A DNA stretch of 64,000 nt from Pseudomonas sp. Leaf58 (GTDB taxonomy: Bacteria > Pseudomonadota > Gammaproteobacteria > Pseudomonadales > Pseudomonadaceae). Position numbers and translations under genes: made by a program. Where the stretch lies: the NCBI RefSeq assembly GCF_003627215.1, contig NZ_CP032677.1, positions 248,001 through 312,000 on the forward strand, in the 5' to 3' direction. The notes beneath the pieces are model-generated. The model was given only the letters and a program-made list of their open reading frames with translations. It made no database searches and was not told the origin of the DNA. This document shows, in pieces, positions 30,068 to 38,927 of this stretch (its first letter is position 1; each line of letters begins with the position of its first letter).

Positions 30068-31174
30068 ATGAAAACCCTCAATTCTACCCCTCGTGCCGAT
30101 GGTTTCCACATGCCCGCCGAATGGGCCCCGCAAACCCAGGTGTGGATGGTGTGGCCGGAGCGCCCAGACAACTGGCGCCTGGGCGGCAAGCCGGCACAGG
30201 CAGCCCACGTGACTTTGGCCAAGGCCATTGCCCGCTTCGAACCGGTCACGGTCGCGGTGTCCGCCGGCCAGTACGAAAATGCTCGTCGCCAACTCGACCA
30301 GCCGAACATCCGCGTGGTCGAGATTAGCAACGACGACGCCTGGGTGCGTGACACCGGCCCGACCTTCGTCATCAACGACCAGGGCGAAGTGCGCGGCGTG
30401 GATTGGGGCTTCAATGCCTGGGGCGGCTTCGATGGCGGCCTTTATGCACCGTGGAACCGTGACGAGGAACTGGCGGCCAAGGTCCTCGAAATGGAACGCT
30501 GCCAGCGCTACCACACTGAGGGTTTCGTGCTCGAAGGCGGCTCGATCCATGTGGACGGCGAAGGCACCGTGATCACCACCGAAGAATGCCTGCTCAACCG
30601 TAACCGCAACCCGCACCTGAGCCGCGAGCAGATCGAAGCGGTGCTGCGCGACCAGCTGGCGGTGGATACCGTGGTCTGGCTGCCGGATGGCCTGTACAAC
30701 GACGAGACCGATGGCCATGTCGACAACTTCTGCTGTTACGTGCGCCCGGGCGAAGTGTTACTGGCCTGGACCGATGATTCCAACGACCCCAACTATGCAC
30801 GCTGCCACGCTGCCATGGAGGTGTTGAAGCACACCCGCGATGCCAAGGGCCGTGAGTTCATCGTGCACAAAATGCCGATCCCGGGCCCGTTGTTTGCCAC
30901 TGCCGAAGAGTGTGGCGGCGTCGACCAGGTGGCCGGCAGCCAGGAGCGTGACCCTTCGGTGCGCCTGGCCGGCTCGTACGTGAACTTCCTGATCGTCAAC
31001 GGCGGCATCATTGCACCAAGCTTCGACGACCCAGCAGATGCTGAGGCCAGAGCGATTCTGGCGAAGATCTTCCCCGACCACGAGGTGGTGATGATCCCTG
31101 GCCGTGAGCTGTTGTTGGGCGGTGGCAACATCCACTGCCTTACCCAGCAGCAGCCGGCGCCGGTCAAGCGCTGA
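30068..31174 (+). CDS. aguA: Agmatine deiminase
   Basis: 368-residue enzyme hydrolysing agmatine to N-carbamoylputrescine and ammonia in arginine/polyamine catabolism. Guanidino-modifying fold blocks are present: [51 protein letters not shown]. The nucleophile Cys357 in [11 protein letters not shown] matches the position I recall for the P. aeruginosa enzyme. The ATG at 30068 has AGAGG upstream; the longer frame from 30017 lacks one. aguB is not adjacent. A strong terminator follows. Confidence 0.95.
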   Translation: MKTLNSTPRADGFHMPAEWAPQTQVWMVWPERPDNWRLGGKPAQAAHVTLAKAIARFEPVTVAVSAGQYENARRQLDQPNIRVVEISNDDAWVRDTGPTFVINDQGEVRGVDWGFNAWGGFDGGLYAPWNRDEELAAKVLEMERCQRYHTEGFVLEGGSIHVDGEGTVITTEECLLNRNRNPHLSREQIEAVLRDQLAVDTVVWLPDGLYNDETDGHVDNFCCYVRPGEVLLAWTDDSNDPNYARCHAAMEVLKHTRDAKGREFIVHKMPIPGPLFATAEECGGVDQVAGSQERDPSVRLAGSYVNFLIVNGGIIAPSFDDPADAEARAILAKIFPDHEVVMIPGRELLLGGGNIHCLTQQQPAPVKR

Positions 31175-31192
31175 GATCGCCGTAAATGAAGA

Positions 31193-31220
31193 GGCCCGTC
31201 CAGTGACGGGCCTTTTTTTT
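31193..31220 (+). terminator. Intrinsic terminator of aguA
   Basis: 8-bp stem GGCCCGTC / GACGGGCC with a CAGT loop and eight T residues, 18 bases after the stop. Confidence 0.92.
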
Positions 31221-31313
31221 CGGGCGCCATCCGGAGGGCCGTCCTGGCATATGTTTTGTATTGTTTTTCAATTAGATAGCTCGGCCTGGCCGCACTATCG
31301 GATCTGTAACAAT

Positions 31314-31325
31314 ACTTACGTAAGT
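31314..31325. promoter_or_regulatory. 12-bp palindrome upstream of small ORF
   Basis: Perfect ACTTAC/GTAAGT palindrome 34 bases before the ATG of the 65-residue protein. It could be an operator. The adjacent CAATACTTA also resembles a stationary-phase -10 element. The factor is unknown. Confidence 0.35.
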
Positions 31326-31359
31326 TAGCCGCTCACGGGGCCAGGGAGTACGTGTAGAA

Positions 31360-31557
31360 ATGAATGCAGCAAGTGAGTCGGCTTTGCGCCCATCGGCAGT
31401 GAACCACCAATCGCTCAAGCTTGTGGCGAAGTGGTTGAAACACCATGGAAGCATCAAGGTCAGGACGACCGACCCACTACGTTTGCTTGCCGGACGGTAC
31501 CCCCAAGGGCTGATCAGCGAAGCAGAAATGCAGGCGCTGATGGCGGTGTGGCACTGA
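31360..31557 (+). CDS. Small hypothetical protein (65 aa)
   Basis: 65-residue protein with no recognised domain. It is basic in the middle (Leu-Lys-Leu-Val-Ala-Lys-Trp-Leu-Lys-His-His-Gly-Ser-Ile-Lys-Val-Arg) and has a helical C-terminus ending Met-Ala-Val-Trp-His. No signal peptide or membrane segment. Support for coding is indirect: a clean frame with Pseudomonas-like codon use between a terminator and a REP element, and a palindrome upstream. The ribosome site (AGGGAG) is 13 bases from the ATG, farther than ideal. Confidence 0.5.
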   Translation: MNAASESALRPSAVNHQSLKLVAKWLKHHGSIKVRTTDPLRLLAGRYPQGLISEAEMQALMAVWH

Positions 31558-31572
31558 TTGATCGCTTCAACC

Positions 31573-31678
31573 TGTGCCGGCCCCTTCGCGGGTAAACCCG
31601 CTCCCACAAGTGCTCTACCGCCTTTGAGACATGTGGTGCTCGTGTAGGCGCGGGGTCACCCGCGGAAGGGCCGGCACA
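31573..31678. repeat. Paired REP element between the small ORF and TonB receptor
   Basis: Arms 31573-31593 and 31658-31678 are inverted copies of TGTGCCGGCCC..CGCGGGT with two mismatches, separated by 64 bases. It sits between convergent genes. Confidence 0.8.
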
Positions 31679-31689
31679 CGCGATAAAGA

Positions 31690-33768
31690 TCAGAAGCTGT
31701 AACTGCCAGTCACCACTAGGCTGCGCGGGTCACCCACTTGGATCTGCGCCGCACTGGTCGCCGAGCTGTAGTAAGTCTTGTCGGCAATGTTGCTCAACGC
31801 CGCCCGCACATCCCAGTCATGCGTGCGGTACCCCGCCAACGCGTCCCAGCGGCCATACCCCGGCAACACAGTGGTGTTCTGGTTGTCTGCGTAACGGTCG
31901 CCGACCAGCGTCAAGCCGGTTTCTGCATACCAGCCCAGTTGTGGTTTCCAGGTTACGAACAAACTGCCGTTACGTTTGGCCACGTCATTGATGCGGTTGC
32001 CTTCCTGGCCGTTGTTGTCCTTGACGATAGTCGCGTCCTGCAAGCCGATGCCGCCGCGTACATACCAATTGCCGACGATGTTGCCGGTGGCGGTCAGTTC
32101 GATGCCGCGCGAACGCTGCAAGCCGCTGAGCAAGGTGATTTCCGGGTTGTTCGGGTCGCGGGTGCGGCGGTTGTACAGCTCCAGCTCGTAGATGGCCAAG
32201 GTAGTGGTCAAGCGCTGGTCGAGCCAGTCGCTCTTCACCCCGATTTCTTTCTGCCGGGTCTCTTCGGGCTTGGTGTCGTTGGTGTTACCTGGCGCACCCG
32301 GGGTGATGCCGATCAGGCCGCCACCTACCGGTGAGAAGGTTTTGCTCCACGAGGCGTAGAACGAATGGTCACGCCACGGTGTGTAGACCAGACCCAAGCG
32401 TGGGCTGGTGCTGGTGCTGTCCTGTTGTTCGCTTAGGCCATCCTTGTTGGTGGTTTCCACGTCGAACTGGTCGAAGCGCACGCCGGCGAGCACCTGCCAT
32501 TGATCGTTAAGGCGAATTTGGTCTTGCAGGTACAGGCCGCGGCTGTCGACCACCGTGTGGTTGTTACTCGACAGCACCAGGTTGCCAGTGTGCTGCTGGT
32601 GGCGCCCTGGTTCGCCCCAGCCGGGCAGCTTCTGTTCGCCAGCGTTGTACAGCACCGGGTCACGCTTCTGGTTGCCGAACTCCAGGCCCAGCAGCAACTT
32701 GTGCTCCAGGCCCAGGGTGTCGAAATCGCCCTCGGCCTCCAGGTTGTTGAACAGGTTGCGGGTGTTCAGGTCTTGTTGCCAGCGTTGCCGGGTCAAGGTG
32801 TTGGTGCCGGCGTTGTAGCCGGTGACGTAGGTGTTGTCGAATTCGCTGTCGAGCTTGAACAGGCCCAAGGTATGGCGCAGCTGCCAGGTTTCGTTCAGTT
32901 GGTAGTTCAGGCGCGAGCGCAGCGACTGCGCGCGGTCGTCGATGTAGTCGCGCTGGGTGTCCCCGTAGGTGGTGCTGCGGCTGACGTCGGCCGGACGACC
33001 GTTGACCCCAGGGATGCCACGGTCGGGGGTGCGGTTGTAGCGGCTATATTCGTATTGCACCAGCCAGTTCAGCTCGGGTGTGAGCTGCCAGCTCATGGAC
33101 GGGGCGAATAGCTGGCGGCTGCCGTCGATGCCATCGCGGAAGCTGTTGTTGTCCTCGTTGCCCATGTTCAGGCGCAGGCTGACGGTGTCGCTGGGGTCGG
33201 CGCTAAGGTCGGCATACAGGCTACGCAGGTCTTCGCTGCCGGCCTGCGCCTCGAGGGTGGAGCGGCGGCCTGGCTCGGCTGCCTTGCTGACCCGGTTGAC
33301 GATGCCGCCCTGGCTGCCGCGGCCGTACAGCACCGCCGCTGGCCCCTTGAGTACTTCGACCCGCTCGATGTTATGCAGGTCGCGGATGTACTGGCTGTCG
33401 TCGCGAACACCGTCCAAGTAGAAATCGTTACTGGCGTCGAAGCCGCGGATACGCACGCTGTCGAAGCGCGTGTCGGCGCCGCTGCTGACGTTGGGGATCC
33501 CTTCCAGCGCCTTGCCCAGGGTGTTGCTGCCGTAATCCAGCACATTGGCGGTCTTCACCGTGTCGATGGCCTGGGGCACATAACGCAGCGGTGTCGAGGT
33601 GCGGGTGGCGGTACTGACTTCCTTGACTTGTGGGTTGTCCTGCTCGCGGTCGCTGTCGGCGGTGACCGAGAGTTCCGGCAGGGTGGTGGTGGCGGCACTG
33701 GCCAGGCCGGCGCTGAACAGCAGCGACAAGCCTAGCGTGAGGGGTGAAAAGCGGCAGGGGGCAAGCAT
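31690..33768 (-). CDS. TonB-dependent siderophore receptor
   Basis: 692-residue outer-membrane receptor. Signal peptide of about 25 residues (Ala-Gly-Leu-Ala-Ser-Ala end). The plug domain runs to about 170 and contains RYVPQAIDTVKT, the DSVRIRGFDASNDFYLDGVRDD block and VEVLKGPAAVLYGRGSQGG. A 22-strand barrel ends in the aromatic C-terminus Ser-Tyr-Ser-Phe. The short N-terminus has no secretin/STN signalling domain, so it does not signal through an ECF sigma/anti-sigma pair. The ligand is probably a catecholate or other ferric siderophore but is not decided. A poor Fur-like site lies upstream (see rejected items). Confidence 0.9.
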   Translation of the reverse strand: MLAPCRFSPLTLGLSLLFSAGLASAATTTLPELSVTADSDREQDNPQVKEVSTATRTSTPLRYVPQAIDTVKTANVLDYGSNTLGKALEGIPNVSSGADTRFDSVRIRGFDASNDFYLDGVRDDSQYIRDLHNIERVEVLKGPAAVLYGRGSQGGIVNRVSKAAEPGRRSTLEAQAGSEDLRSLYADLSADPSDTVSLRLNMGNEDNNSFRDGIDGSRQLFAPSMSWQLTPELNWLVQYEYSRYNRTPDRGIPGVNGRPADVSRSTTYGDTQRDYIDDRAQSLRSRLNYQLNETWQLRHTLGLFKLDSEFDNTYVTGYNAGTNTLTRQRWQQDLNTRNLFNNLEAEGDFDTLGLEHKLLLGLEFGNQKRDPVLYNAGEQKLPGWGEPGRHQQHTGNLVLSSNNHTVVDSRGLYLQDQIRLNDQWQVLAGVRFDQFDVETTNKDGLSEQQDSTSTSPRLGLVYTPWRDHSFYASWSKTFSPVGGGLIGITPGAPGNTNDTKPEETRQKEIGVKSDWLDQRLTTTLAIYELELYNRRTRDPNNPEITLLSGLQRSRGIELTATGNIVGNWYVRGGIGLQDATIVKDNNGQEGNRINDVAKRNGSLFVTWKPQLGWYAETGLTLVGDRYADNQNTTVLPGYGRWDALAGYRTHDWDVRAALSNIADKTYYSSATSAAQIQVGDPRSLVVTGSYSF

Positions 33769-34250
33769 GGGCGCATCCGGGCAAGCAAGTGAAAAATAAG
33801 TGCGGATGGTAATGCTTGCTATTTGCTTTTGCTTGCGTATTTGTAAGTGCTTGTCTTTACATATGTTTCTGTTTGTAACGCAGGCAGATACGATGCGGGT
33901 TGTTCGCGGGGCCGCGCTAAGAAGCTGTCCGCTCGATCAAAGGGGCTTTTCTTACGCGAGATAAATTGCCCGCTGATAGCGCCTACAGGCATGAAAATGT
34001 ACTGGAGCCGCCAGTAATTTTGGTTATATCAACCTGCATTTCACGATTTTTTGACATTTGTAATCGCGCGCGGCTAGGATTCGGCCAACGCCTGCTGGCC
34101 ATTACCGTGGCCATGCTGCTGCCAAAGGCCGCCGGGTACTTACCGGCCGGGCCTTCCAGTCTGGATCCGCATAGCGTCGAACCTACGAAGGGGCGTGGTT
34201 CCTGGCGTCATATTGCAGAGCGTTTTTGATTAGGAAATAAGGAAAACAAC
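33769..34250. other. 482-bp divergent intergenic region
   Basis: Separates the TonB receptor (minus) from the porin (plus). Near the receptor are close repeats of TTGCTT/TGCTTG (33811-33850). A sigma-70 promoter for the porin lies at 34051-34080, followed by a long GC-rich leader. An open frame at 33966-34229 has no ribosome site and spans the promoter, so I do not call it a gene. Confidence 0.6.
34051..34080 (+). promoter_or_regulatory. Predicted sigma-70 promoter of the porin gene
   Basis: Consensus -35 TTGACA (34051-34056) and -10 TAGGAT (34075-34080) with an 18-base spacer. The start would be near 34087, leaving an unusually long leader of about 164 bases before the ATG at 34251. Confidence 0.55.
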
Positions 34251-35570
34251 ATGTTGAAAACCAGGATCAGCCTGGTCGCCTTGGCGATGATCGCCGCGAC
34301 CCAGGCACAGGCCAATGACCAGGCCGACAGCAAGGGCTTCATCGAGGACAGCCACGCTAACGTCCTTCTGCGCAACGCCTACATCAATCGTGACAAAAAG
34401 CACGGCACCGACGACCAGATCGAATGGGGCCAAGGCGTCATCGCCAACTTCTCCTCCGGTTTCACCCAAGGCACCGTCGGTGTCGGCGTCGACGCATTCG
34501 GCCTGTACGCCGTGCGTCTGGACGGCGGCAAGGGCCACAATGGTGGTGCCGGTGTCGACTTCTTCAAGCCTTCGGACTTCAAGGACGAGAACGGCAACGC
34601 CAATTCGCCGCACAACCTGGCCCGTGGTGGCGCTGCGGTGAAGTTCCGCATCTCCAACACCGTGCTCAAGTACGGCGACCAGATGCCAGCACTGCCTGTG
34701 CTGCAATACGACGACGCGCGTCTGCTGCCAGAAAGCTTCACCGGTACCTTGATCACCTCCAAAGAGATCCAGGGCCTGGAACTGAACGCCGGCCGCTTCA
34801 CCCAGGAAGCGCGCAAAAGCGCCGAGCGCCGTGACGGTGGTGGCCTGAAGTCGATCAACGTCCTCGGTGGTAGCTACAAGTTCACCGACGACTTCACCGC
34901 TTCGCTGTACACCTCCGACAACGAAGACGTGATGAAGAAGCACTACCTGGGGCTGAACTACGTCTTCCCGATTGCCAACGACCAGTCCCTGACCCTGGAC
35001 TTCAACGGCTACAAGTCGGACATCAACAACAAGTTCGTCAAGGCCGCCGGCCTGAACGGCGACTCCAACACCATCTGGAGCCTGGCTGCCACCTACGCGT
35101 ACGGTGCACACTCGTTCACCCTCGCCCACCAGCGCAGCACTGGCAGCACCGGCTACAACTACGGCTGGTACCAGAACGAAGGTGGCGTGGGTGACGGTGG
35201 TTCGACCATCTACCTGGCCAACTCGTACTGGTCCGACTTCAACGCCGAAGACGAGCGTTCCTGGCAGCTGGGCTATGGCCTGGACTTCGGCGCCTACGGC
35301 ATGCCGGGCCTGACCTACAAGCTGGCTTACGTGGTAGGTGACAACATCAACACCCGCAACGTCGCCAACCCACAGGGCTTCGGCGAAGGTAAAGAGCGCG
35401 AAATCTTCAACCAGATCCGTTACGTGGTGCAGGACGGCCCGGCCAAGGACCTGTCGATCAAGCTGCGTAGCTCGTTCGTGCGTACCAACAACGCCGTGCA
35501 GCAGAACGGCTACAACGACGACGGCAACGAAGTCCGCGTATTCGTCGAGTACCCGATCAGCATCTTCTGA
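34251..35570 (+). CDS. oprQ: OprD-family outer-membrane porin (OprE/OprQ type)
   Basis: 439-residue porin. Signal peptide MLKTRISLVALAMIAATQAQA (cut here before Asn-Asp), then an 18-strand barrel of the OprD superfamily: DSHANVLLRNAYINRDKK, EWGQGVIANFSSGFTQGTVG, the Phe-Lys-Pro-Ser-Asp segment and C-terminal Glu-Tyr-Pro-Ile-Ser-Ile-Phe. The RNAYINRDKK start and length fit the OprE/OprQ branch better than basic-amino-acid OprD, but branch assignment needs alignment. AAGGAAA precedes the ATG. It is monocistronic, with a hairpin at 35590. Confidence 0.88.
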   Translation: MLKTRISLVALAMIAATQAQANDQADSKGFIEDSHANVLLRNAYINRDKKHGTDDQIEWGQGVIANFSSGFTQGTVGVGVDAFGLYAVRLDGGKGHNGGAGVDFFKPSDFKDENGNANSPHNLARGGAAVKFRISNTVLKYGDQMPALPVLQYDDARLLPESFTGTLITSKEIQGLELNAGRFTQEARKSAERRDGGGLKSINVLGGSYKFTDDFTASLYTSDNEDVMKKHYLGLNYVFPIANDQSLTLDFNGYKSDINNKFVKAAGLNGDSNTIWSLAATYAYGAHSFTLAHQRSTGSTGYNYGWYQNEGGVGDGGSTIYLANSYWSDFNAEDERSWQLGYGLDFGAYGMPGLTYKLAYVVGDNINTRNVANPQGFGEGKEREIFNQIRYVVQDGPAKDLSIKLRSSFVRTNNAVQQNGYNDDGNEVRVFVEYPISIF

Positions 35571-35589
35571 TTCTGATCTGATGGCCTAG

Positions 35590-35606
35590 GGGCTGCTTTG
35601 CAGCCC
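35590..35606 (+). terminator. Hairpin after the porin gene
   Basis: 7-bp stem GGGCTGC / GCAGCCC with a TTT loop, 20 bases after the stop, no U-tract. A degenerate REP (about 35615-35694, contains GGGAGCTGGCTTGCCGGCGA) follows and reaches the end of the convergent gene. Confidence 0.5.
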
Positions 35607-35695
35607 ATCGCGACACATGGCCGCTCCTACAGGTACTACGCAGGCTTCAGGCCTTGTGATGTACCTGTGGGAGCTGGCTTGCCGGCGATGAGGCC

Positions 35696-37357
35696 CTATG
35701 CAGGTTCCACTTCTTTCCGGGGTACTGCCACCTTCTGCGGCGCTGCCTCCGTCTCCGGCGCAAAACTGTCGCTACGCGCCATCCGCCACATCCGCGCATA
35801 AAACTCGCTTTCAATCGAGCCACTGAGCAACTCGCCCGGCTTGAGGAACGTGTGCAGGTCCGAGAACAGCCCGATTTCGCTTGGGCTGATACGCCGCGCC
35901 AGGTGCTTGGGCTTGAGCTCCGAGGGGTGTTCCAGGCCCGCTGCGGCGAGCATTTCGGCCAGTGTATGCAGCGTATTGCGGTGGAAGCTGGCCACCCGCT
36001 CGGCCTTGTCCGGCACCACCAAGGCGCGCTGGCGCAGTGGGTCTTGCGTGGCTACGCCGGTCGGGCATTTGTTGGTGTGGCAACTTTGTGACTGGATGCA
36101 GCCAATGGCGAACATGAAGCCGCGCGCGGAGTTGACCCAGTCAGCCCCGATGGCCAGCACGCTGGCGATGTCGAATGCACTGACGATCTTGCCCGCCGCG
36201 CCAATGCGAATGCTGGCGCGCAGGTTCAGGCCGACCAGCGTGTTGTGCACGAACATCAGGCCTTCACGCATCGGCACGCCCATGTTGTCGCTGAACTCTC
36301 GCGGCGCCGCACCGGTGCCGCCTTCCTTGCCGTCGACAACGATGAAGTCGGGGGTAATGCCGGTGGCCAGCATGGCTTTGGCAATGCCCATGAACTCCCA
36401 CGGGTGGCCCAGGCAGAACTTGAAGCCAACCGGCTTGCCGCCCGACAGCTCGCGCAGGCTGGCCACAAATTGCAGCAGCTCGACCGGCGTGCGGAAGGCG
36501 CTATGCGCTGCCGGGGAGATGCAATCCTCGCCCACGCGCACGCCACGGGTCTGGGCAATTTCGCGGCTGACCTTGTGCCCCGGCAGGATGCCCCCGTGCC
36601 CCGGCTTGGCGCCCTGGCTGAGCTTGATCTCGATCATCTTCACCTGCGGCGAACGGGCTTGCTCGGCGAAGCGCTGCGGGTCGAAGCGGCCGTCCTCGGT
36701 GCGGCAGCCGAAGTAGCCACTGCCGATTTCCCAAATCAGGTCACCGCCATGTTCGCGGTGGTACGGGCTGATGCTGCCTTCACCGGTGTCATGGGCAAAC
36801 CGGCCCATGCGTGCACCACGGTTGAGCGCCGCGATGGCGTTGGCGCTGAGGGCACCGAAGCTCATGGCTGAAATATTGAAAATCGAGGCCGAGTAGGGCT
36901 GGCGGCACTGTGGCCCGCCGATGGCGATGCGGAACGAAGCAGGGTCTGGCGTGGCCACCGGCAACATGGAATGGCTGATGAACTCGAAGCCCGGCTTGTA
37001 GGCATCGTTCAGGGTGCCAAAGGCCTTCTCGGCACTTTCGTTCTTGGCGCGGGCATAAACCAGCGAGCGCTGCGAGCGAGAGAACGGCAGCTTGTCGTCG
37101 TCGCCCTCGATTAGGTACTGGCGAATTTCCGGGCGGATGGTTTCGATCAGGTAGCGGATATTGCCCAGGATCGGGTAGTTGCGGCGCACCGCATGGTGGC
37201 TTTGGCGCAGGTCGTTGAGGCCGACCAGGCTGAGCAGTGCGGTGATAAGCGTTATTGGCCACAGCCAGGTATGTAGGGGCAGCAGCGGCAGGCTGGCGAA
37301 AGTGAACAGCATGCACAGGGCGAGGCAGGCGTAGCGGCTGGGTAGAGAGTGTTTCAT
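35696..37357 (-). CDS. FMN-binding glutamate-synthase-domain membrane protein
   Basis: 553-residue protein with the FMN/TIM-barrel domain of glutamate synthase but no glutaminase domain. N-terminal membrane segments at about 10-45 anchor it. The barrel carries ISAMSFGALSANAIAALNRGA, the GGDLIWEIGSGYFGCR block, IKLSQGAKPGHGGILPG and VVDGKEGGTGAAP, followed by the cysteine-bearing IQSQSCHTNKCPTGVATQDP, which in GltB binds a [3Fe-4S] cluster. Its own reaction is unknown. ATG 37357 (MKHSLPSRYACL) is preferred to 37387. It is not part of gltBD; the neighbours do not explain it. Confidence 0.85.
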   Translation of the reverse strand: MKHSLPSRYACLALCMLFTFASLPLLPLHTWLWPITLITALLSLVGLNDLRQSHHAVRRNYPILGNIRYLIETIRPEIRQYLIEGDDDKLPFSRSQRSLVYARAKNESAEKAFGTLNDAYKPGFEFISHSMLPVATPDPASFRIAIGGPQCRQPYSASIFNISAMSFGALSANAIAALNRGARMGRFAHDTGEGSISPYHREHGGDLIWEIGSGYFGCRTEDGRFDPQRFAEQARSPQVKMIEIKLSQGAKPGHGGILPGHKVSREIAQTRGVRVGEDCISPAAHSAFRTPVELLQFVASLRELSGGKPVGFKFCLGHPWEFMGIAKAMLATGITPDFIVVDGKEGGTGAAPREFSDNMGVPMREGLMFVHNTLVGLNLRASIRIGAAGKIVSAFDIASVLAIGADWVNSARGFMFAIGCIQSQSCHTNKCPTGVATQDPLRQRALVVPDKAERVASFHRNTLHTLAEMLAAAGLEHPSELKPKHLARRISPSEIGLFSDLHTFLKPGELLSGSIESEFYARMWRMARSDSFAPETEAAPQKVAVPRKEVEPA

Positions 37358-37550
37358 GGGTCCATCGCAGGCAGGATGACCGGGCATAGGATAGGCAAAG
37401 GCGGGCAGGGGAAAACCTGGGTAATCGGTAAAAGACTGTTACCTGAATGTGGGGTGCAAGGCCGCTCACTTAGAAATGCACATAACGGATCGACTTGGCA
37501 GAGCCTCTGTGGGAGCGGGCGTCTCGTAGGCGATATCCCTCGAAAAATCG
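37358..37550. other. Intergenic, no feature called
   Basis: 193 bases between two minus-strand genes. Only a REP remnant (CTGTGGGAGCGGGC near 37507-37520) was seen. Confidence 0.5.
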
Positions 37551-38927
37551 TTAGCGTGGTAGCAACACACTGACCCGCAAGCCACCGCCCTCACGGTTCG
37601 ACAGCATCAACTCGCCGCCATGGCTGGTAGCGATCCGCTGGGCAATGCTCAACCCCAACCCATACCCCCCGGACGCCTGGTTACGCGACCCTTCACCGCG
37701 CACGAACGGGTCGATAATGGTCGCCAGCAAGCTCGGCGCAATGCCCGGCCCGCGGTCGTCGATATGGATCGACACCCCCGTGGTCGCCCGTTCCAGCGTG
37801 ACCGAAACGTCCTTGGCATAGCGCAACGCATTGACCAACAGGTTCTGCAAGCAGCGCTGCAGCAGCAGGGCATCGACCTGTAGGCTGCCCGCCTGGCCGT
37901 GTACCGGCAGCGGTTCATCGGCGCCGGCCAGGTCCGCGCACTGGCGGGCTACCAGCCGGTCCAGGTCCACCTGCTGCAAATTCTGCTGTTCGCCCGCACG
38001 CAGGTAATCGAGCACCTGGCCGATCATGTCGTCCATCTGCGTGATGTTCTGCCGCAGGCGCTGGCGATGTTCGTCGTCCGGCAGGCGCTCCAGGCGCAGG
38101 CGCATGCGGGTCAGCGGGGTGCGCAAGTCGTGAGACACGGCGGCCAGGAAGTAAGCCTTGTCGTTGACCATCGCAATCAGCCGCTGCTGCATGGCGTTGA
38201 AGGCCTGGGCGGCCTGGCGTACTTCCTCCGGCCCATCCAGCGCCAGCGGCGGTTGCTCGAGGTTGCTGCCCAAGCCGCGCGCGGCATCGGCCAGGCGGCG
38301 CAACGGGCGCAGGCATAGGCGCACGGCAATCAGGCACACCAGCAATACCGCGACGATGCGCAGTGCGTACACCCGCAACAGGTAATCACTGATCAGCACC
38401 CAGGCAGATTCACCGCTCCAGCCTTGCAGTTCCTGGCCTTCGATGGTCAGCCAGTGTCCATCTGCCAATGGCACTGCGAACTTGAGATGCGCCTGGGCTG
38501 TGCGCAGGCCAAACAGGCTACGCCAGACGATCGGTTGGCCCTGTTCATCGGTCAGCTGCACCTTCATCAGGCGCACGTCCTGGGCATGCCCCAGCTCGTA
38601 CTTGAGGGCCTGCTGCAACAACAACTCGACACGCCTACGCCCACGGCGCTCATCATCCTCCTGCGTGGCTGGGGTTTCGCTGCACCGTAGTTGGTAGTGC
38701 GCAGGCGCCTGCGGTGCGTCGGCAGAGCAGTTGGCGCTGGCAATCAGCGGTGCGCTGCGCGCTGCGACCAGCCGGACCGGTGCTTCGAGTACCTGGGCAA
38801 AGCGCACATCGAACCAGATGCTGCTCGACATCAGTTGGATCACCAGCGTGCCGCTGACCATGATCAGCAGCAGCTGGCCGAACAAGGTGCGCGGCCACAG
38901 CCGGCGAAGCCAGCGCATGTCAGGCAT
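37551..38927 (-). CDS. Sensor histidine kinase next to a TonB receptor
   Basis: 458-residue inner-membrane kinase. Membrane segments at about 14-34 and 186-206 flank a 150-residue periplasmic domain with two cysteines (Cys67 and Cys82). HAMP (about 205-255), DHp His266 in LAAVSHDLRTPLTRM and HATPase_c (NLLVNALRYA, DDRGPGI, GGYGLGLSIAQRI) follow. It overlaps the regulator gene upstream by 8 bases. An ATG at 38918 is an alternative start. By analogy with PfeRS and PirRS, it may sense a siderophore-related or envelope signal for the divergent receptor; this is inference. Confidence 0.88.
   Translation of the reverse strand: MPDMRWLRRLWPRTLFGQLLLIMVSGTLVIQLMSSSIWFDVRFAQVLEAPVRLVAARSAPLIASANCSADAPQAPAHYQLRCSETPATQEDDERRGRRRVELLLQQALKYELGHAQDVRLMKVQLTDEQGQPIVWRSLFGLRTAQAHLKFAVPLADGHWLTIEGQELQGWSGESAWVLISDYLLRVYALRIVAVLLVCLIAVRLCLRPLRRLADAARGLGSNLEQPPLALDGPEEVRQAAQAFNAMQQRLIAMVNDKAYFLAAVSHDLRTPLTRMRLRLERLPDDEHRQRLRQNITQMDDMIGQVLDYLRAGEQQNLQQVDLDRLVARQCADLAGADEPLPVHGQAGSLQVDALLLQRCLQNLLVNALRYAKDVSVTLERATTGVSIHIDDRGPGIAPSLLATIIDPFVRGEGSRNQASGGYGLGLSIAQRIATSHGGELMLSNREGGGLRVSVLLPR

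Noticed and set aside
33808..33826. Fur-box-like sequence upstream of the first TonB receptor
   Set aside because: Only about 12 of 19 positions fit the consensus on the minus strand, close to chance in this AT-rich stretch. Kept as a weak lead only.
33966..34229. 87-codon frame upstream of the porin gene
   Set aside because: Spans the predicted porin promoter, lacks a ribosome site and has no recognisable family.
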